Source: Paenibacillus solanacearum
GTDB lineage: Bacteria > Bacillota > Bacilli > Paenibacillales > NBRC-103111
Reading direction: 5' to 3'
DNA: 45,858 bases
Assembly (NCBI RefSeq): GCF_910593845.1
Contig: NZ_CAJVAS010000047.1
Span: forward strand, 1 to 45,858
In this document: positions 8,694 through 17,228 of the stretch, one piece after another
Layout of the letters: each line of letters begins with the position of its first letter
Position numbering within the stretch: the stretch's first letter is position 1
Position numbers and translations under genes: made by a program
Notes under the pieces: model-generated
What the model saw: only the letters and a program-made list of their open reading frames with translations
The model's database searches: none
Told to the model about the DNA's origin: nothing

Positions 8694-8822
8694 AGCGCAT
8701 ATCCTCCTTATTGTCGTTTGCCGGTGACGGCCTAATCTTCCATATCATTGTAAATCCATTGCCGCATCTTGCCAATGCTTGATTCCGGGGCCGCGCAGGC
8801 CAACCATTCGCCTTGAAACGCC

Positions 8823-8850
8823 AAAACGCGCGCCGTCAACCGGGCGCGCG
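8823..8850 (-). terminator. GC-rich hairpin after the binding-lipoprotein gene
   Basis: CGCGCGCC (8827-8834) and GGCGCGCG (8843-8850) form a perfect eight-base stem with an eight-base loop; on the minus strand it is followed by TTTT. It lies about 70 bases beyond the stop at 8918. The short T-run suggests partial termination, with possible read-through into the esterase gene. Confidence 0.5.
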
Positions 8851-8917
8851 CATGCCTCCACTCACTCCTTGATCGCCGGCACAAGGCTTTCGCACGATCG
8901 TTTCGACTAAGGGGGTC

Positions 8918-10243
8918 TTACTTTTTCAACTGGCTCTCGATATGCTTGTTAAGCTCCTCATCCGCATCCCGCAGCGCGGTATTGATGTCCTTCTCCTTGT
9001 TCACGACCGACTGGAACGCCTTGCTCGTAATTTTGTCGATCTCGCCTTCGTTCAGGAACTGGATCGGTGCAATGACGGCCATTTTCGGTTTGGTCATGGC
9101 GATCAGATTTTTCCCTTTAAATTCGGCGATCCCCTTGCCGAACTCGTCCTTTACCTTCTGCGAGTTCAAAATCGTCATCCGGCCGTTACGCACCATCTCC
9201 GTCTGCACTTCATCCGACAGAATCGTCTCCAGCACCTGGAAGGCCGCGTCTTTCGCTTTGCTTTGCGTCGTAATGGACAAGATCGGACTGTCGACGCGAT
9301 GGCCGACGCCCGGCGCTTTTTTATTGGAAGGATACGTGACGACATCCCACTTCAGATCGGGCGCTTTCTTCAAAGCGCTGAGCGTGTTGCTGTAGCCTGC
9401 GAGCATGCCCAGCTCGCCTTTAATAAATGCCTGCTCGTTTTTCGCGTAGTTGAGCGTCTTGTAGTCTCCTTCGCTCAATCCGCGAATATCATACAGGCTG
9501 TTCCACAGCTGGAACAGTTCCTTCCACGGATCCGTATTCAAGAGCGATTTGTTCGTTTTGAAGTCGGCGTACGGCAGACTAAGCTGTCGGCCTCCACGGT
9601 ACAGGAAGTCGGCATAAATGCCGCGGTACTGAATCCCGTTGTCCAGACGCGTCAGTTTCCCGCCCAAGTCTCTCACGTCTTCCCACGTCATGCCGTCCTT
9701 CGGATAAGGTACCCCCATCCGATCGAACAAATCTTTGTTGTAAAATAAACCGAACGGATTATGATAGGCGGCGAAGCCGACAAGATACTTCTGGTTGCTG
9801 GCGATTTTCACCGTTTCCAGCACTTCGGGCACGATCCGGCCCGTATCGAATTTATGCTTCTTGATCAAATCCTCGATGTTGAACGTCATGTTCAAATCGT
9901 TAATTTGCGACAGGTTGCCCGGGTATAGGCCGACGATGTCGGGTACGGTGCCCGCCGCCACCAAATCCGTCAAGCTGTTGCCCTTGTCGGACGTATTGAT
10001 GCGTTCTACCGTGATATGCGGATACTTCTTCTTGACCGGCTCAGCCACATACTTCGCAAAGTCTTCCTCCGTAAACATATTGTTGCTGGCGGCAAGCCGA
10101 ATCGTCGCCGGCTCCGTCTTGACCGGCCCGTCCGATGGTTTCGAAGCGTCCGGCTTGGCATTCCCGGGGGCAGCCCCGCTGCAGCCCGAGATCAGCGACA
10201 TCGCCATGCAGCCGGATAACGCAAGTTTCCAATGTTTTTTCAT
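8918..10243 (-). CDS. ABC transporter substrate-binding lipoprotein (family 1, sugar type)
   Basis: A 441-aa extracellular solute-binding protein. The signal peptide ends in lipobox LISGC with the lipidated Cys at 21. A Gly/Pro/Ser/Lys-rich linker follows, and the fold starts with ATIRLAASNNMF. Family 1 features include DLVAAGTVPDIVGLYPG, GLFYNKDLFDRMGVPYPKDG and TWEDVRDLGGKLTRLDNG. It should capture an oligosaccharide or sugar outside the membrane. No permease or ATPase gene is in the window, so it must use a transporter encoded elsewhere. It resembles the second binding protein at 27903-29243 (shared GVPYPKDGMTWE and TRLDNG), so the two are paralogues. GGAGGG lies about nine bases before ATG 10243. 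A cre-like site sits 22 bases upstream of the start, and the divergent neighbour is an AraC regulator that may control it. Confidence 0.9.
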   Translation of the reverse strand: MKKHWKLALSGCMAMSLISGCSGAAPGNAKPDASKPSDGPVKTEPATIRLAASNNMFTEEDFAKYVAEPVKKKYPHITVERINTSDKGNSLTDLVAAGTVPDIVGLYPGNLSQINDLNMTFNIEDLIKKHKFDTGRIVPEVLETVKIASNQKYLVGFAAYHNPFGLFYNKDLFDRMGVPYPKDGMTWEDVRDLGGKLTRLDNGIQYRGIYADFLYRGGRQLSLPYADFKTNKSLLNTDPWKELFQLWNSLYDIRGLSEGDYKTLNYAKNEQAFIKGELGMLAGYSNTLSALKKAPDLKWDVVTYPSNKKAPGVGHRVDSPILSITTQSKAKDAAFQVLETILSDEVQTEMVRNGRMTILNSQKVKDEFGKGIAEFKGKNLIAMTKPKMAVIAPIQFLNEGEIDKITSKAFQSVVNKEKDINTALRDADEELNKHIESQLKK

Positions 10244-10264
10244 ATGACCACCCTCCGCTTTGGT

Positions 10265-10278
10265 ATAAAGCGCTTACA
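10265..10278. promoter_or_regulatory. cre-like (CcpA) site
   Basis: ATAAAGCGCTTACA reads on the minus strand as TGTAAGCGCTTTAT. It fits 13 of 14 positions of the catabolite-responsive consensus TGWAARCGYTWNCW. It lies 22 bases upstream of the binding-lipoprotein start, where bound CcpA would block transcription when preferred sugars are present. Confidence 0.6.
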
Positions 10279-10388
10279 ATTGGTTCGATGCTTTCATTAA
10301 ACCATATTCCGCAAGCGCAACCTAGGTAAGAAACCGAACAGTTATAGTACAAAATCAGGATAATTTTTGACAGGGGATTGCATTTCTT

Positions 10389-10400
10389 GCAAACGTTTGC
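10389..10400. promoter_or_regulatory. Perfect 12-bp palindrome GCAAACGTTTGC before the AraC gene
   Basis: A perfect palindrome with central CG, typical of LacI/GalR-family operators; extended, it matches about 12 of 14 positions of the cre consensus. It lies 17 bases downstream of a TTGACA box (10367-10372), in the place a -10 box would occupy, and ends 24 bases before ATG 10425. It could be a second cre, a local operator, or part of the promoter control of the divergent pair. Confidence 0.5.
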
Positions 10401-10424
10401 GAAAAATAAGATGAGGTGAATTTT

Positions 10425-11288
10425 ATGGACAATCTGGAGCTTTCCATTCCGCCCTTGCCCCAGTTTATTACAGCAAACCGGCTGCAGTACGAGCGGGGAT
10501 TTACGCATTTTGAACGCAGCTTCCCGCTATACGATATTTTATATGTCACACACGGCTCCTTTCATATGACGGAGGAGGGGAATGAGTACAATCTCGAGGC
10601 CAATCAGCTTCTCGTGCTGGAGCCGTTCAAGCGGCATTGGGGCCACCTGGCCTGTCCGCCTGGAACGAAGCTGTATTATTTGCATTTCAAGCATCCCGCT
10701 CCCGTTCGAACAATCACAGGCGGGGATATTCAGTGGAATTCGATGCTCCCTTCCCCAAATCACTGGGACCGCGAGCCGGCCCGGCAATCCATGTATATCC
10801 CGAAAACGGCCGTCATCGAACCCGACAACCTCGTTCCGCTGCTCGAAGAAATCGTACGACGCAGGCGAAGATTTACGCTGGAGAACCAGCTGCCGCTGCA
10901 GGCGTTGTCCGCGCAGTTCTTCATGCTGCTGCAGCAAGCTGTCCGCTCTCAATCCGGCACGCGGTCGCATGAAATCAGCCGCCTTGTCGTCGAAGACTTG
11001 CGGGCCCGCATTGAGGAGCCGTTCCGGCTCGAAGCGCTGGCGAACCGGCTGAACTTTCACATCGATTACTTGAGCAAATGCCTGAAGAAGCATACCGGAC
11101 TGACGCCGCTGCAATATTTGAACCGGCTGCGCATGGAACAGGCGAAGCAGCTGCTGGAACGATCGAGCTTCACCCTTCAGGAGATCAGCGAGAAGGTCGG
11201 CATTCAGGACTACAACTATTTTTTTCGGCTGTTCCGCAAGCACGCCGGCATGTCGCCGTTCCGCTACCGCCAGCAGCATAAGCGATAA
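10425..11288 (+). CDS. AraC-family transcriptional regulator
   Basis: A 287-aa two-domain regulator. The N-terminal half is a cupin-type sensor (DILYVTHGSFHMTEEGNEY, then LEANQLLVLEPFKRHWG). The C-terminal 100 residues hold two helix-turn-helix motifs: RIEEPFRLEALANRLNFHIDYLSKCLKKHTG and, after PLQYLNRLRMEQAKQLL, FTLQEISEKVGIQDYNYFFRLFRKHAG ending in SPFRYR. These regulators usually activate a nearby carbohydrate operon. The divergent binding-lipoprotein gene, 181 bases away, is the obvious target. ATG 10425 is seven bases downstream of GAGGTGA; an in-frame GTG at 10416 overlaps that site and is unlikely. No clear terminator follows; the 236 bases to the ABC genes hold a TATAAT box but little else. 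Confidence 0.9.
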   Translation: MDNLELSIPPLPQFITANRLQYERGFTHFERSFPLYDILYVTHGSFHMTEEGNEYNLEANQLLVLEPFKRHWGHLACPPGTKLYYLHFKHPAPVRTITGGDIQWNSMLPSPNHWDREPARQSMYIPKTAVIEPDNLVPLLEEIVRRRRRFTLENQLPLQALSAQFFMLLQQAVRSQSGTRSHEISRLVVEDLRARIEEPFRLEALANRLNFHIDYLSKCLKKHTGLTPLQYLNRLRMEQAKQLLERSSFTLQEISEKVGIQDYNYFFRLFRKHAGMSPFRYRQQHKR

Positions 11289-11480
11289 GCGCAGTCCGAG
11301 GTAAACTTTTCCACTGTGGATATTCGCCTAATCGCGCTATGGCTACATAAATGTTGGAATTTGGAGACATCGTAAGAAAAGCTTGGATTTCGCTTACATA
11401 CTGAATCCATACCGCGTTTTATACGGGAATATCAGCGTTACCGTTGACGTGAACGGATGAAATATTTAGGTTACCGAAGT

Positions 11481-11486
11481 ATAATA
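11481..11486 (+). promoter_or_regulatory. Candidate -10 box for the ABC exporter pair
   Basis: A perfect TATAAT lies 39 bases before ATG 11525. No good -35 box sits 17 bases upstream, and a TTGACG further up is 30 bases away. The assignment rests on the -10 sequence and position only. Confidence 0.35.
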
Positions 11487-11524
11487 TGTGTTTGAGACCA
11501 TGATTCAACATATATAAAAACGGG

Positions 11525-13291
11525 ATGGGGATGCGATTGAAAGACCCTCGATTGTTGACGGATTATGTGAAAGCGCATTGGTATTTTTACTTGCTGGCCG
11601 TAGCCTGTATCGCGCTGGCCAACATTACGCAATCGTATTATCCGAGGGTTCTCGGTAATTTTACCGACGATCTTCAGAAGGCGGGCATTTCGCCGTCCGT
11701 CATTAAGCATTACACCTTGATCTTGCTTGCGATTGGAATCGGTTACGGCGTGCTTGGCGGATTCGGGCAATATATGATTATGCGAATGGGGCGGTTGTTC
11801 GAGTTTTTTACGAGAAAAAAATTGTTCGAGCATTTCACGACGCTGGGAGAAAACTACTATTCCAAAAACGGCGTCGGCAAGCTGTTAAGCTATGTCATGA
11901 ACGACGTCAAAAACGTGCGGGATGCCATTTCCCAGGGCATCAACCACACGACCAACTCGGTCATCATGATCGTCTCGGTGATCGTCATGATGCTGCTCAG
12001 CTCCATTCCTTTGTATTTGATCGTCGTTTGCGTGCTTCCAATGCTGGCAATCCCTTGGACGGTCATTTACTTCGGACCGAAGATCCGCGAACGGTCCAAA
12101 AAAGTGCAGGAATCGCTGGCCACGATGACAGAATCGGCCGAAGAACAGTTCGGCGGTATCCGCGTGACGAAAAAATTCGCCGTGGAGAGCATCATGCGCG
12201 GCCGATTCGGAGAGACGGTCGACGGCATCGTGGAAAATCAGGTCAAGCTTGTCCGGATGTCTTCCTTATTCCAGGCGCTGCTTCCGTTTTTGGGTGCGCT
12301 TTCGCTCATTATCTCGATTGCGCTCGGCGGCTATTTAACAATTCAAAAGCAAATCACGCTCGGCAACTTCGTATCGCTCACGCTGTATCTTCGCATGATC
12401 GTCAACCCGTTGCAGCAGATTGGCAACGTGATCAATACGATGCAGCGGTCGCGCGCTTCGCTGGAACGCATCAATAAATTGCTGGCGATCGCACCGGAAA
12501 TTCAGGAAGCCGCACATGCGCTGCCGCTTGAGGCTAAAGGCGCCGGCATTCGCATCTCCGGTTTGACATTTACGTATCCGGATGCAAGGGAGGAAGCGCT
12601 GCGCGATATCGATTTGTACATTCCCCCCGGCAAGACGCTGGGCATTATCGGGAAAACGGGCAGCGGCAAAACGACGCTCGTCAAGCTGCTCCTCCGCATT
12701 TACGATCCGCCGGCGGGAACGATCAAAATTGGCGATACCGACATTCGCGACGCCACGCTTGCCAGCTTGCGTAATCAAATCGGGTATGTGCCGCAGGACG
12801 GCTTCCTGTTCAGCACGACTATACGCGACAACATCGCGTTCTATGACAGACAGACGGAGTTTGCGCATGTCGAGAAAGCGTCCAAACAGGCGCAAATTCA
12901 CGATAATATCATCGAGTTTCCCGACAAATTCGAGACCCGGCTGGGCGAAAGAGGCATAACGCTGTCCGGCGGGCAGCGGCAGCGGACGTCGCTGGCGCGC
13001 GGCTTCATCAAGAACGCGCCCGTGCTGATTCTCGACGACAGCGTAAGCGCCGTCGACGCCGTAACGGAAACGAAAATTATCGAAAACATCCGTTTGGGCC
13101 GAAAAGGCAAAACGACGATCATTATCGCGCACCGGATCAGTGCGCTGAAACATGCGGACGAGATTATCGTGCTGGATGAGGGAACCATCGTGCAGCGCGG
13201 CACCCATGCGCAGCTGCTTGCGGAGGACGGCCTGTACGCTTCCCTTTATTCGATCCAGGAGGAGGGGACACGCTATGCCGAAGGGAAATAA
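11525..13291 (+). CDS. ABC exporter half-transporter, degenerate-site subunit (BmrC/YheI-like)
   Basis: A 588-aa type-IV ABC exporter: six membrane segments (about residues 20-320) followed by an ATPase domain. Walker A GKTGSGKTT is near residue 377, signature LSGGQRQR near 479, and Walker B VLILDDSVSAVD near 500. The catalytic Glu after Walker B is Asp (LILDDS). This is the mark of the non-catalytic subunit in heterodimeric exporters such as BmrC of BmrCD. The following gene supplies the canonical Glu, and its start overlaps this gene's end, so the two should form a heterodimer exporting drugs or lipid-like compounds. The start is uncertain: ATG 11525, ATG 11531 and TTG 11537 are in frame, and the last is best placed behind the GGGATGGGG ribosome binding site. 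No bmrB-like leader gene was recognised upstream. Confidence 0.92.
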   Translation: MGMRLKDPRLLTDYVKAHWYFYLLAVACIALANITQSYYPRVLGNFTDDLQKAGISPSVIKHYTLILLAIGIGYGVLGGFGQYMIMRMGRLFEFFTRKKLFEHFTTLGENYYSKNGVGKLLSYVMNDVKNVRDAISQGINHTTNSVIMIVSVIVMMLLSSIPLYLIVVCVLPMLAIPWTVIYFGPKIRERSKKVQESLATMTESAEEQFGGIRVTKKFAVESIMRGRFGETVDGIVENQVKLVRMSSLFQALLPFLGALSLIISIALGGYLTIQKQITLGNFVSLTLYLRMIVNPLQQIGNVINTMQRSRASLERINKLLAIAPEIQEAAHALPLEAKGAGIRISGLTFTYPDAREEALRDIDLYIPPGKTLGIIGKTGSGKTTLVKLLLRIYDPPAGTIKIGDTDIRDATLASLRNQIGYVPQDGFLFSTTIRDNIAFYDRQTEFAHVEKASKQAQIHDNIIEFPDKFETRLGERGITLSGGQRQRTSLARGFIKNAPVLILDDSVSAVDAVTETKIIENIRLGRKGKTTIIIAHRISALKHADEIIVLDEGTIVQRGTHAQLLAEDGLYASLYSIQEEGTRYAEGK

Positions 13292-15101
13292 TCCGATCCA
13301 GCACGAAGAAGAAATTAGCGCCTCTTACCAGGTCAGCCCGGAAAACCGCCGCGTCGCATTCAAAGCGATGATGAGCTATGCGGGACCGCACCGGAAAAAG
13401 TTCGTGATCATCTTCTTCTGTACGTTCCTTGCCATTGCAGCCGATTTGCTGCAGCCGTATTTGGTCAAAATCGCCATCGACAACAATTTGTTGATCGGCA
13501 AAAACGATTTTGGAATGCTCCTGATCATCAGCGGCGTCTACTTGGCGCTGTCCGTAATCGGCCTGACGTTCACTTACTTGCAAAACAATTTGCTGCAATT
13601 TACCGGACAAAGCATCGTCGGCCGCATTCGCAAAGATTTGTTCGAGCATATTTCGAAGCTGTCGATGTCCTTCTTCGACCGGTTTCAAAGCGGCAGTCTC
13701 GTGACGCACGTCTCAAGCGATACCGAGACGATCAGCCAATTTTTCACGCAAGTGTTTCTGAGCTTGATCCGCGACGGCATGACGCTTGTGTTCATCATCA
13801 TCCTGATGTTCCATCTCGATCCGACGCTGGCCGCCTACAGCATGCTGCTCATTCCGATTATCGCCGCCATCGCGATCGGCTTCCGCTCGTACATCCGCAA
13901 GACGTACCAGCTCGCGCGGACGCAGCTGTCCAGACTCGTCGCCTTCGTCGCCGAAAACCTCGCGGGGATGAATCTGATCCAGGCGTTCCACCAGGAGCGC
14001 GAGCAAACGAACCAGTTTACCGACCGGAATCAGAAATATTACCGCGCCAACATCCGGGAAGTGACGACGAACGTGCTGTTCAACCGCTCGTTCGATCTGC
14101 TGGGCAACTTGTCCGTCGCGTTCCTTGTATGGATCGGCGGTATGGCCGTGTTCAACAAAAGCATTGAGTTCGGGGTGTTGTATGCATTCATCACCTACAT
14201 TCGCCAGTTTTTCCAGCCGATCAACAACATTACGCAGCAGTGGAATACGCTTCAATCGACCATGGTGTCGATGGACCGGCTGTGGCGCATTTTCTCGATG
14301 GACCCGCAAATCAAGGACGCCGAGCAGCCAAAAGCCGTCAACCTGGACACCGTCAAAGGACGCATCGATTATAACCATATCAAGTTCGGTTATTCGGAAG
14401 ACGCGCCGGTCATCCATGATCTCGATCTGCACATTCGCCCCGGCGAGATGATCGGCATCGTCGGAACGACAGGCGCGGGGAAAAGCTCGCTGATGAGCTT
14501 GCTGTGCCGGTTCTACGAGGTGCAGCAAGGCAGCATCCAGATCGACGGCACGGACATCCGGAACATTCCGCAGCATACGCTGCACCGAATGATCGGCCTC
14601 GTGCAGCAGGAGCCGTACTTATACTCCGGCAGCATCGTCGATAACGTCAGGCTGTTCGACGAGAGCATTTCGCGGGAAGCGGTCATCGAGGCTTGCCGCT
14701 TCGTCGGCGCCGATGCGCTCATCACGCGGCTGAAGGACGGCTACGATACGCGCCTGTCGGAACGCGGCAGCGGATTGTCCGCCGGCGAACGGCAAATGAT
14801 TTCGTTCGCGCGAATCGTCGTGTTCGAGCCGAAAATTCTCATTCTCGACGAAGCTACCGCCAATCTGGACTCCCATACGGAACAGCTCGTCCAGTCGGCG
14901 CTGCAAGTCGTCTCCAAAGGACGGACCACGCTCGTCATCGCGCACCGCTTGTCGACCATTATGCAGGCGGACCGCATCATCGTCATGCGTCAGGGACGCA
15001 TTGTCGAGGAAGGCACGCACGCGCAGCTGCTGGACAAAGCAGGCTACTACGAGCAGTTGTACCGCCACTCCCAAGGAAAGCATGCGCTTGGCGCAAGCTG
15101 A
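13275..15101 (+). CDS. ABC exporter half-transporter, catalytic subunit (BmrD/YheH-like)
   Basis: A 608-aa ABC exporter with six membrane segments (about residues 35-335) and an ATPase domain. Walker A GTTGAGKSS is near 396, signature LSAGERQM near 500, and Walker B ILILDEATANLD near 520 with the catalytic Glu intact. The signature departs from LSGGQ, as expected for the subunit that completes the degenerate site of its partner; the consensus site combines this Walker A/B with the partner's LSGGQ. ATG 13275 lies 17 bases inside the upstream gene, with GGAGGGG eight bases before it, so translation is probably coupled. The polar N-terminal extension (about 20 residues rich in Glu and Asn) is usual for this subunit. 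A strong terminator follows. Confidence 0.93.
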   Translation: MPKGNNPIQHEEEISASYQVSPENRRVAFKAMMSYAGPHRKKFVIIFFCTFLAIAADLLQPYLVKIAIDNNLLIGKNDFGMLLIISGVYLALSVIGLTFTYLQNNLLQFTGQSIVGRIRKDLFEHISKLSMSFFDRFQSGSLVTHVSSDTETISQFFTQVFLSLIRDGMTLVFIIILMFHLDPTLAAYSMLLIPIIAAIAIGFRSYIRKTYQLARTQLSRLVAFVAENLAGMNLIQAFHQEREQTNQFTDRNQKYYRANIREVTTNVLFNRSFDLLGNLSVAFLVWIGGMAVFNKSIEFGVLYAFITYIRQFFQPINNITQQWNTLQSTMVSMDRLWRIFSMDPQIKDAEQPKAVNLDTVKGRIDYNHIKFGYSEDAPVIHDLDLHIRPGEMIGIVGTTGAGKSSLMSLLCRFYEVQQGSIQIDGTDIRNIPQHTLHRMIGLVQQEPYLYSGSIVDNVRLFDESISREAVIEACRFVGADALITRLKDGYDTRLSERGSGLSAGERQMISFARIVVFEPKILILDEATANLDSHTEQLVQSALQVVSKGRTTLVIAHRLSTIMQADRIIVMRQGRIVEEGTHAQLLDKAGYYEQLYRHSQGKHALGAS

Positions 15102-15111
15102 TCGCAATCGT

Positions 15112-15157
15112 AAAGCCATTACGGCCTGCCGAATCCGGCAGGCTGTAATGGCTTTTT
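15112..15157 (+). terminator. Rho-independent terminator of the ABC pair
   Basis: A stem of about 20 bases starting AAAGCCATTACGGCC (15112) and ending GGCTGTAATGGCTTT, with one G-U pair and a four-base loop, is followed by a T-run. It starts 11 bases after the stop at 15101. Read from the other strand it has only a short T-run. Confidence 0.93.
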
Positions 15158-15299
15158 TGGGCAATGCTGGGGCACGTTCGGTTCGGCAAAAGAAATGAAT
15201 GAAAGGTTTGTGCACCGAAAAACGGCCTGTGCAGACAGTTCGGCTGCTTGCAACCGGTAAGCAACCGGAAGGGCGTTTGCACAAGCCGGCCCGATCCAG

Positions 15300-17228
15300 C
15301 TAGCGGTCGCAAATCGACAGAAACCGGTAATCGCTTGACAGTGCAGGAAGCCCGTACCCCCTCGCAGCTTCCTGTGCCATGGCCGCATGCGCGTGCACTG
15401 TTCCTATGCGCGGCGCGGTCCGATCCGGCGCCTGTCGGCCGGCTGCGGCAAACCATGCGGCCGCTTCGGCAAAGCCGCCGCATTCAAGTGCCAGCAGCCC
15501 TGCGGCCAGCTGCTCGGCATAGCCGAGAGCGGCGAATCGCCGCGTGCACTGCGCAAGCAGTTCCCGTTTGCTCGCAAAAGGGGCGTGCAAGTAACCGTAC
15601 ATGGCATGCAGCGGAAGCCATGGATACGGCAGCTGTGCCGGCAGCTGCGCATGCAGTGCGTCGAGGCAGTCCCATGCCGCGAGTTGCATCAGCGTCTGCT
15701 GGCACAGCCGATAGGCCTCTTCCCGAACTTCCGCGCCCTCCCCGGATATCAGACCGGCCATTGCGCGGAGCGCCGGGTTCCCGCCAGCCTCCCGCTTCAG
15801 GCAAGCCGCCGCTTCACGGGACGCTCCCGTCTTCATGTAAAGCGCCCATACATACAGCAAAGCATCCCCGCTGTTCCCGCGCGATGCAGCGGGCAGAAGC
15901 AAGTCGATCGCCTGACCGTCCGCGCCGTCCTGCGCCAGCGCCACGGCGCGCAGCACAGTGGCTTCAGCACGCAGCGCCTCGCAGCGCTCGGCCATCTCAC
16001 GCAGGGCGTCCGTTTGCTGACCGTTCATCCATACGTTTGCCGTCAAGCTCCATGCAGAACGCGGCAGGCGGGCAGCTTGCGCATACATCAAGCGCTGCAT
16101 GTCGGCCGTTCTTCCGAGCAGCAGCGCAATGACCGGCCACCGGTGCCATACCGGCATATAGTCCGCACGATCTGCGATGGCCGCCTCATACTGCTCGTGA
16201 GCGTCCTCCCAGCGATACATCCGTTCATAAGCGAGACCCGTCAAATAACGGGTTTGGTACGTCCCTGATCCGGAAGCCGAGTTATACAGGTATTGCCTCT
16301 GCACGTCCGCGCCGATGCGCAGTGCAGACGCAAGCGGAAGCAGCGAAGACGCATATTGTTCGTCATCCATAAGCAGTATGGCTTGCAGCTCGAGCAAGTC
16401 CGTAAAGTCGGGGTAATGGGCGACCGCCTTTTCCACCAACCGGCGCGCCTGTGCCCGCTCCCCGGTTTCGCGCAGCGCGTACGCGGTTTTTAACATCAGA
16501 TCGGAAGCATAACCTTCCCGCGGCGAGATATGCGGCAGAGTGGCTTGGAACGCTGCGGCGGCCGCCGCATAGTGCCCGTTCTGAAAAAACTCCGATCCCA
16601 GCGCATAGTGCAGCACCGGATCGTCCGGAGTCCGCCGCAGCGCCTCGCGGATAATGTCCATGTTCCGCCGCTTTTTATTTTTCCTCGCCAATACCGGCTC
16701 CAAGTATCCGTCATGCGCGATCGTTATCGGGCTGGGCCGTATGATTCCTTCGGGCTCCGGCAGCCGCCTTATGGAGGTAACGACCTCCTCGTGGATCATC
16801 CCTTCAAAGCGAATCCGGGCATCGTTGCGAAACAGCCGGCAAGCATAGTCGGTTACGTAATCGCCGCCGGTCCGGTCGCCTACGTAGCTGATCAGCTTCA
16901 CGTAATAGCCTGCAGTATCCTGCCGCAGCAGCGACGCCCACGCCGCCTCATTCACTGCGAGCAGCCGTTCGTCCGCATCCATGACAAGAATCCATTGCCC
17001 TGACGCTCGCTGCAGTCCGGCGTTGCGTGCCGCGGCAAAGTCGCCGCTCCACGGAAACTCCAATACCTCGGCGCCGAATCGCTTCGCAATCTCCCGGCTG
17101 CCGTCGACGGATCCGGTGTCAACGATGATGATCTCGGAGACGATGCCCGCCGCAGAAGCGAGACATCTCTCTAAAAACGCTTCTTCGTCCCGAACGATCA
17201 TGCACAGGCTTACATTTAACGGCCCCAT
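15300..17228 (-). CDS. GT2 glycosyltransferase with TPR-type C-terminus (third of three)
   Basis: A 642-aa protein with an N-terminal GT-A glycosyltransferase family 2 domain (about residues 1-230). It opens with VSLCMIVRDEEAFLERCL and has IIVDTGSVDGS, the aspartates of the DXD-type motif in VMDADERL (84-86), and RLFRNDARIRFEGMIHEEV. The C-terminal 400 residues are helical, with TPR-like units (DDPVLHYALGSEFFQNGHY near 220), and rich in Ala and Arg. This architecture resembles SunS-like protein glycosyltransferases and other TPR-GT2 enzymes, which modify protein Ser, Thr or Cys with a nucleotide sugar. The start at 17228 overlaps the preceding gene by 13 bases and has GGGAG upstream. This is the last gene of the cluster, and it has the most diverged C-terminal half of the three. 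Confidence 0.88.
   Translation of the reverse strand: MGPLNVSLCMIVRDEEAFLERCLASAAGIVSEIIIVDTGSVDGSREIAKRFGAEVLEFPWSGDFAAARNAGLQRASGQWILVMDADERLLAVNEAAWASLLRQDTAGYYVKLISYVGDRTGGDYVTDYACRLFRNDARIRFEGMIHEEVVTSIRRLPEPEGIIRPSPITIAHDGYLEPVLARKNKKRRNMDIIREALRRTPDDPVLHYALGSEFFQNGHYAAAAAAFQATLPHISPREGYASDLMLKTAYALRETGERAQARRLVEKAVAHYPDFTDLLELQAILLMDDEQYASSLLPLASALRIGADVQRQYLYNSASGSGTYQTRYLTGLAYERMYRWEDAHEQYEAAIADRADYMPVWHRWPVIALLLGRTADMQRLMYAQAARLPRSAWSLTANVWMNGQQTDALREMAERCEALRAEATVLRAVALAQDGADGQAIDLLLPAASRGNSGDALLYVWALYMKTGASREAAACLKREAGGNPALRAMAGLISGEGAEVREEAYRLCQQTLMQLAAWDCLDALHAQLPAQLPYPWLPLHAMYGYLHAPFASKRELLAQCTRRFAALGYAEQLAAGLLALECGGFAEAAAWFAAAGRQAPDRTAPRIGTVHAHAAMAQEAARGYGLPALSSDYRFLSICDR

Noticed and set aside
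11413..11486. TTGACG and TATAAT upstream of the ABC genes as a full promoter
   Set aside because: The spacing is 30 bases, too long for one promoter; only the -10 box was kept, at low confidence.
15180..15299. Search for a terminator of the glycosyltransferase operon
   Set aside because: Several imperfect inverted repeats are present (for example around CCGGTTGCTTACCGG), but none is followed by a T-run on the minus strand.
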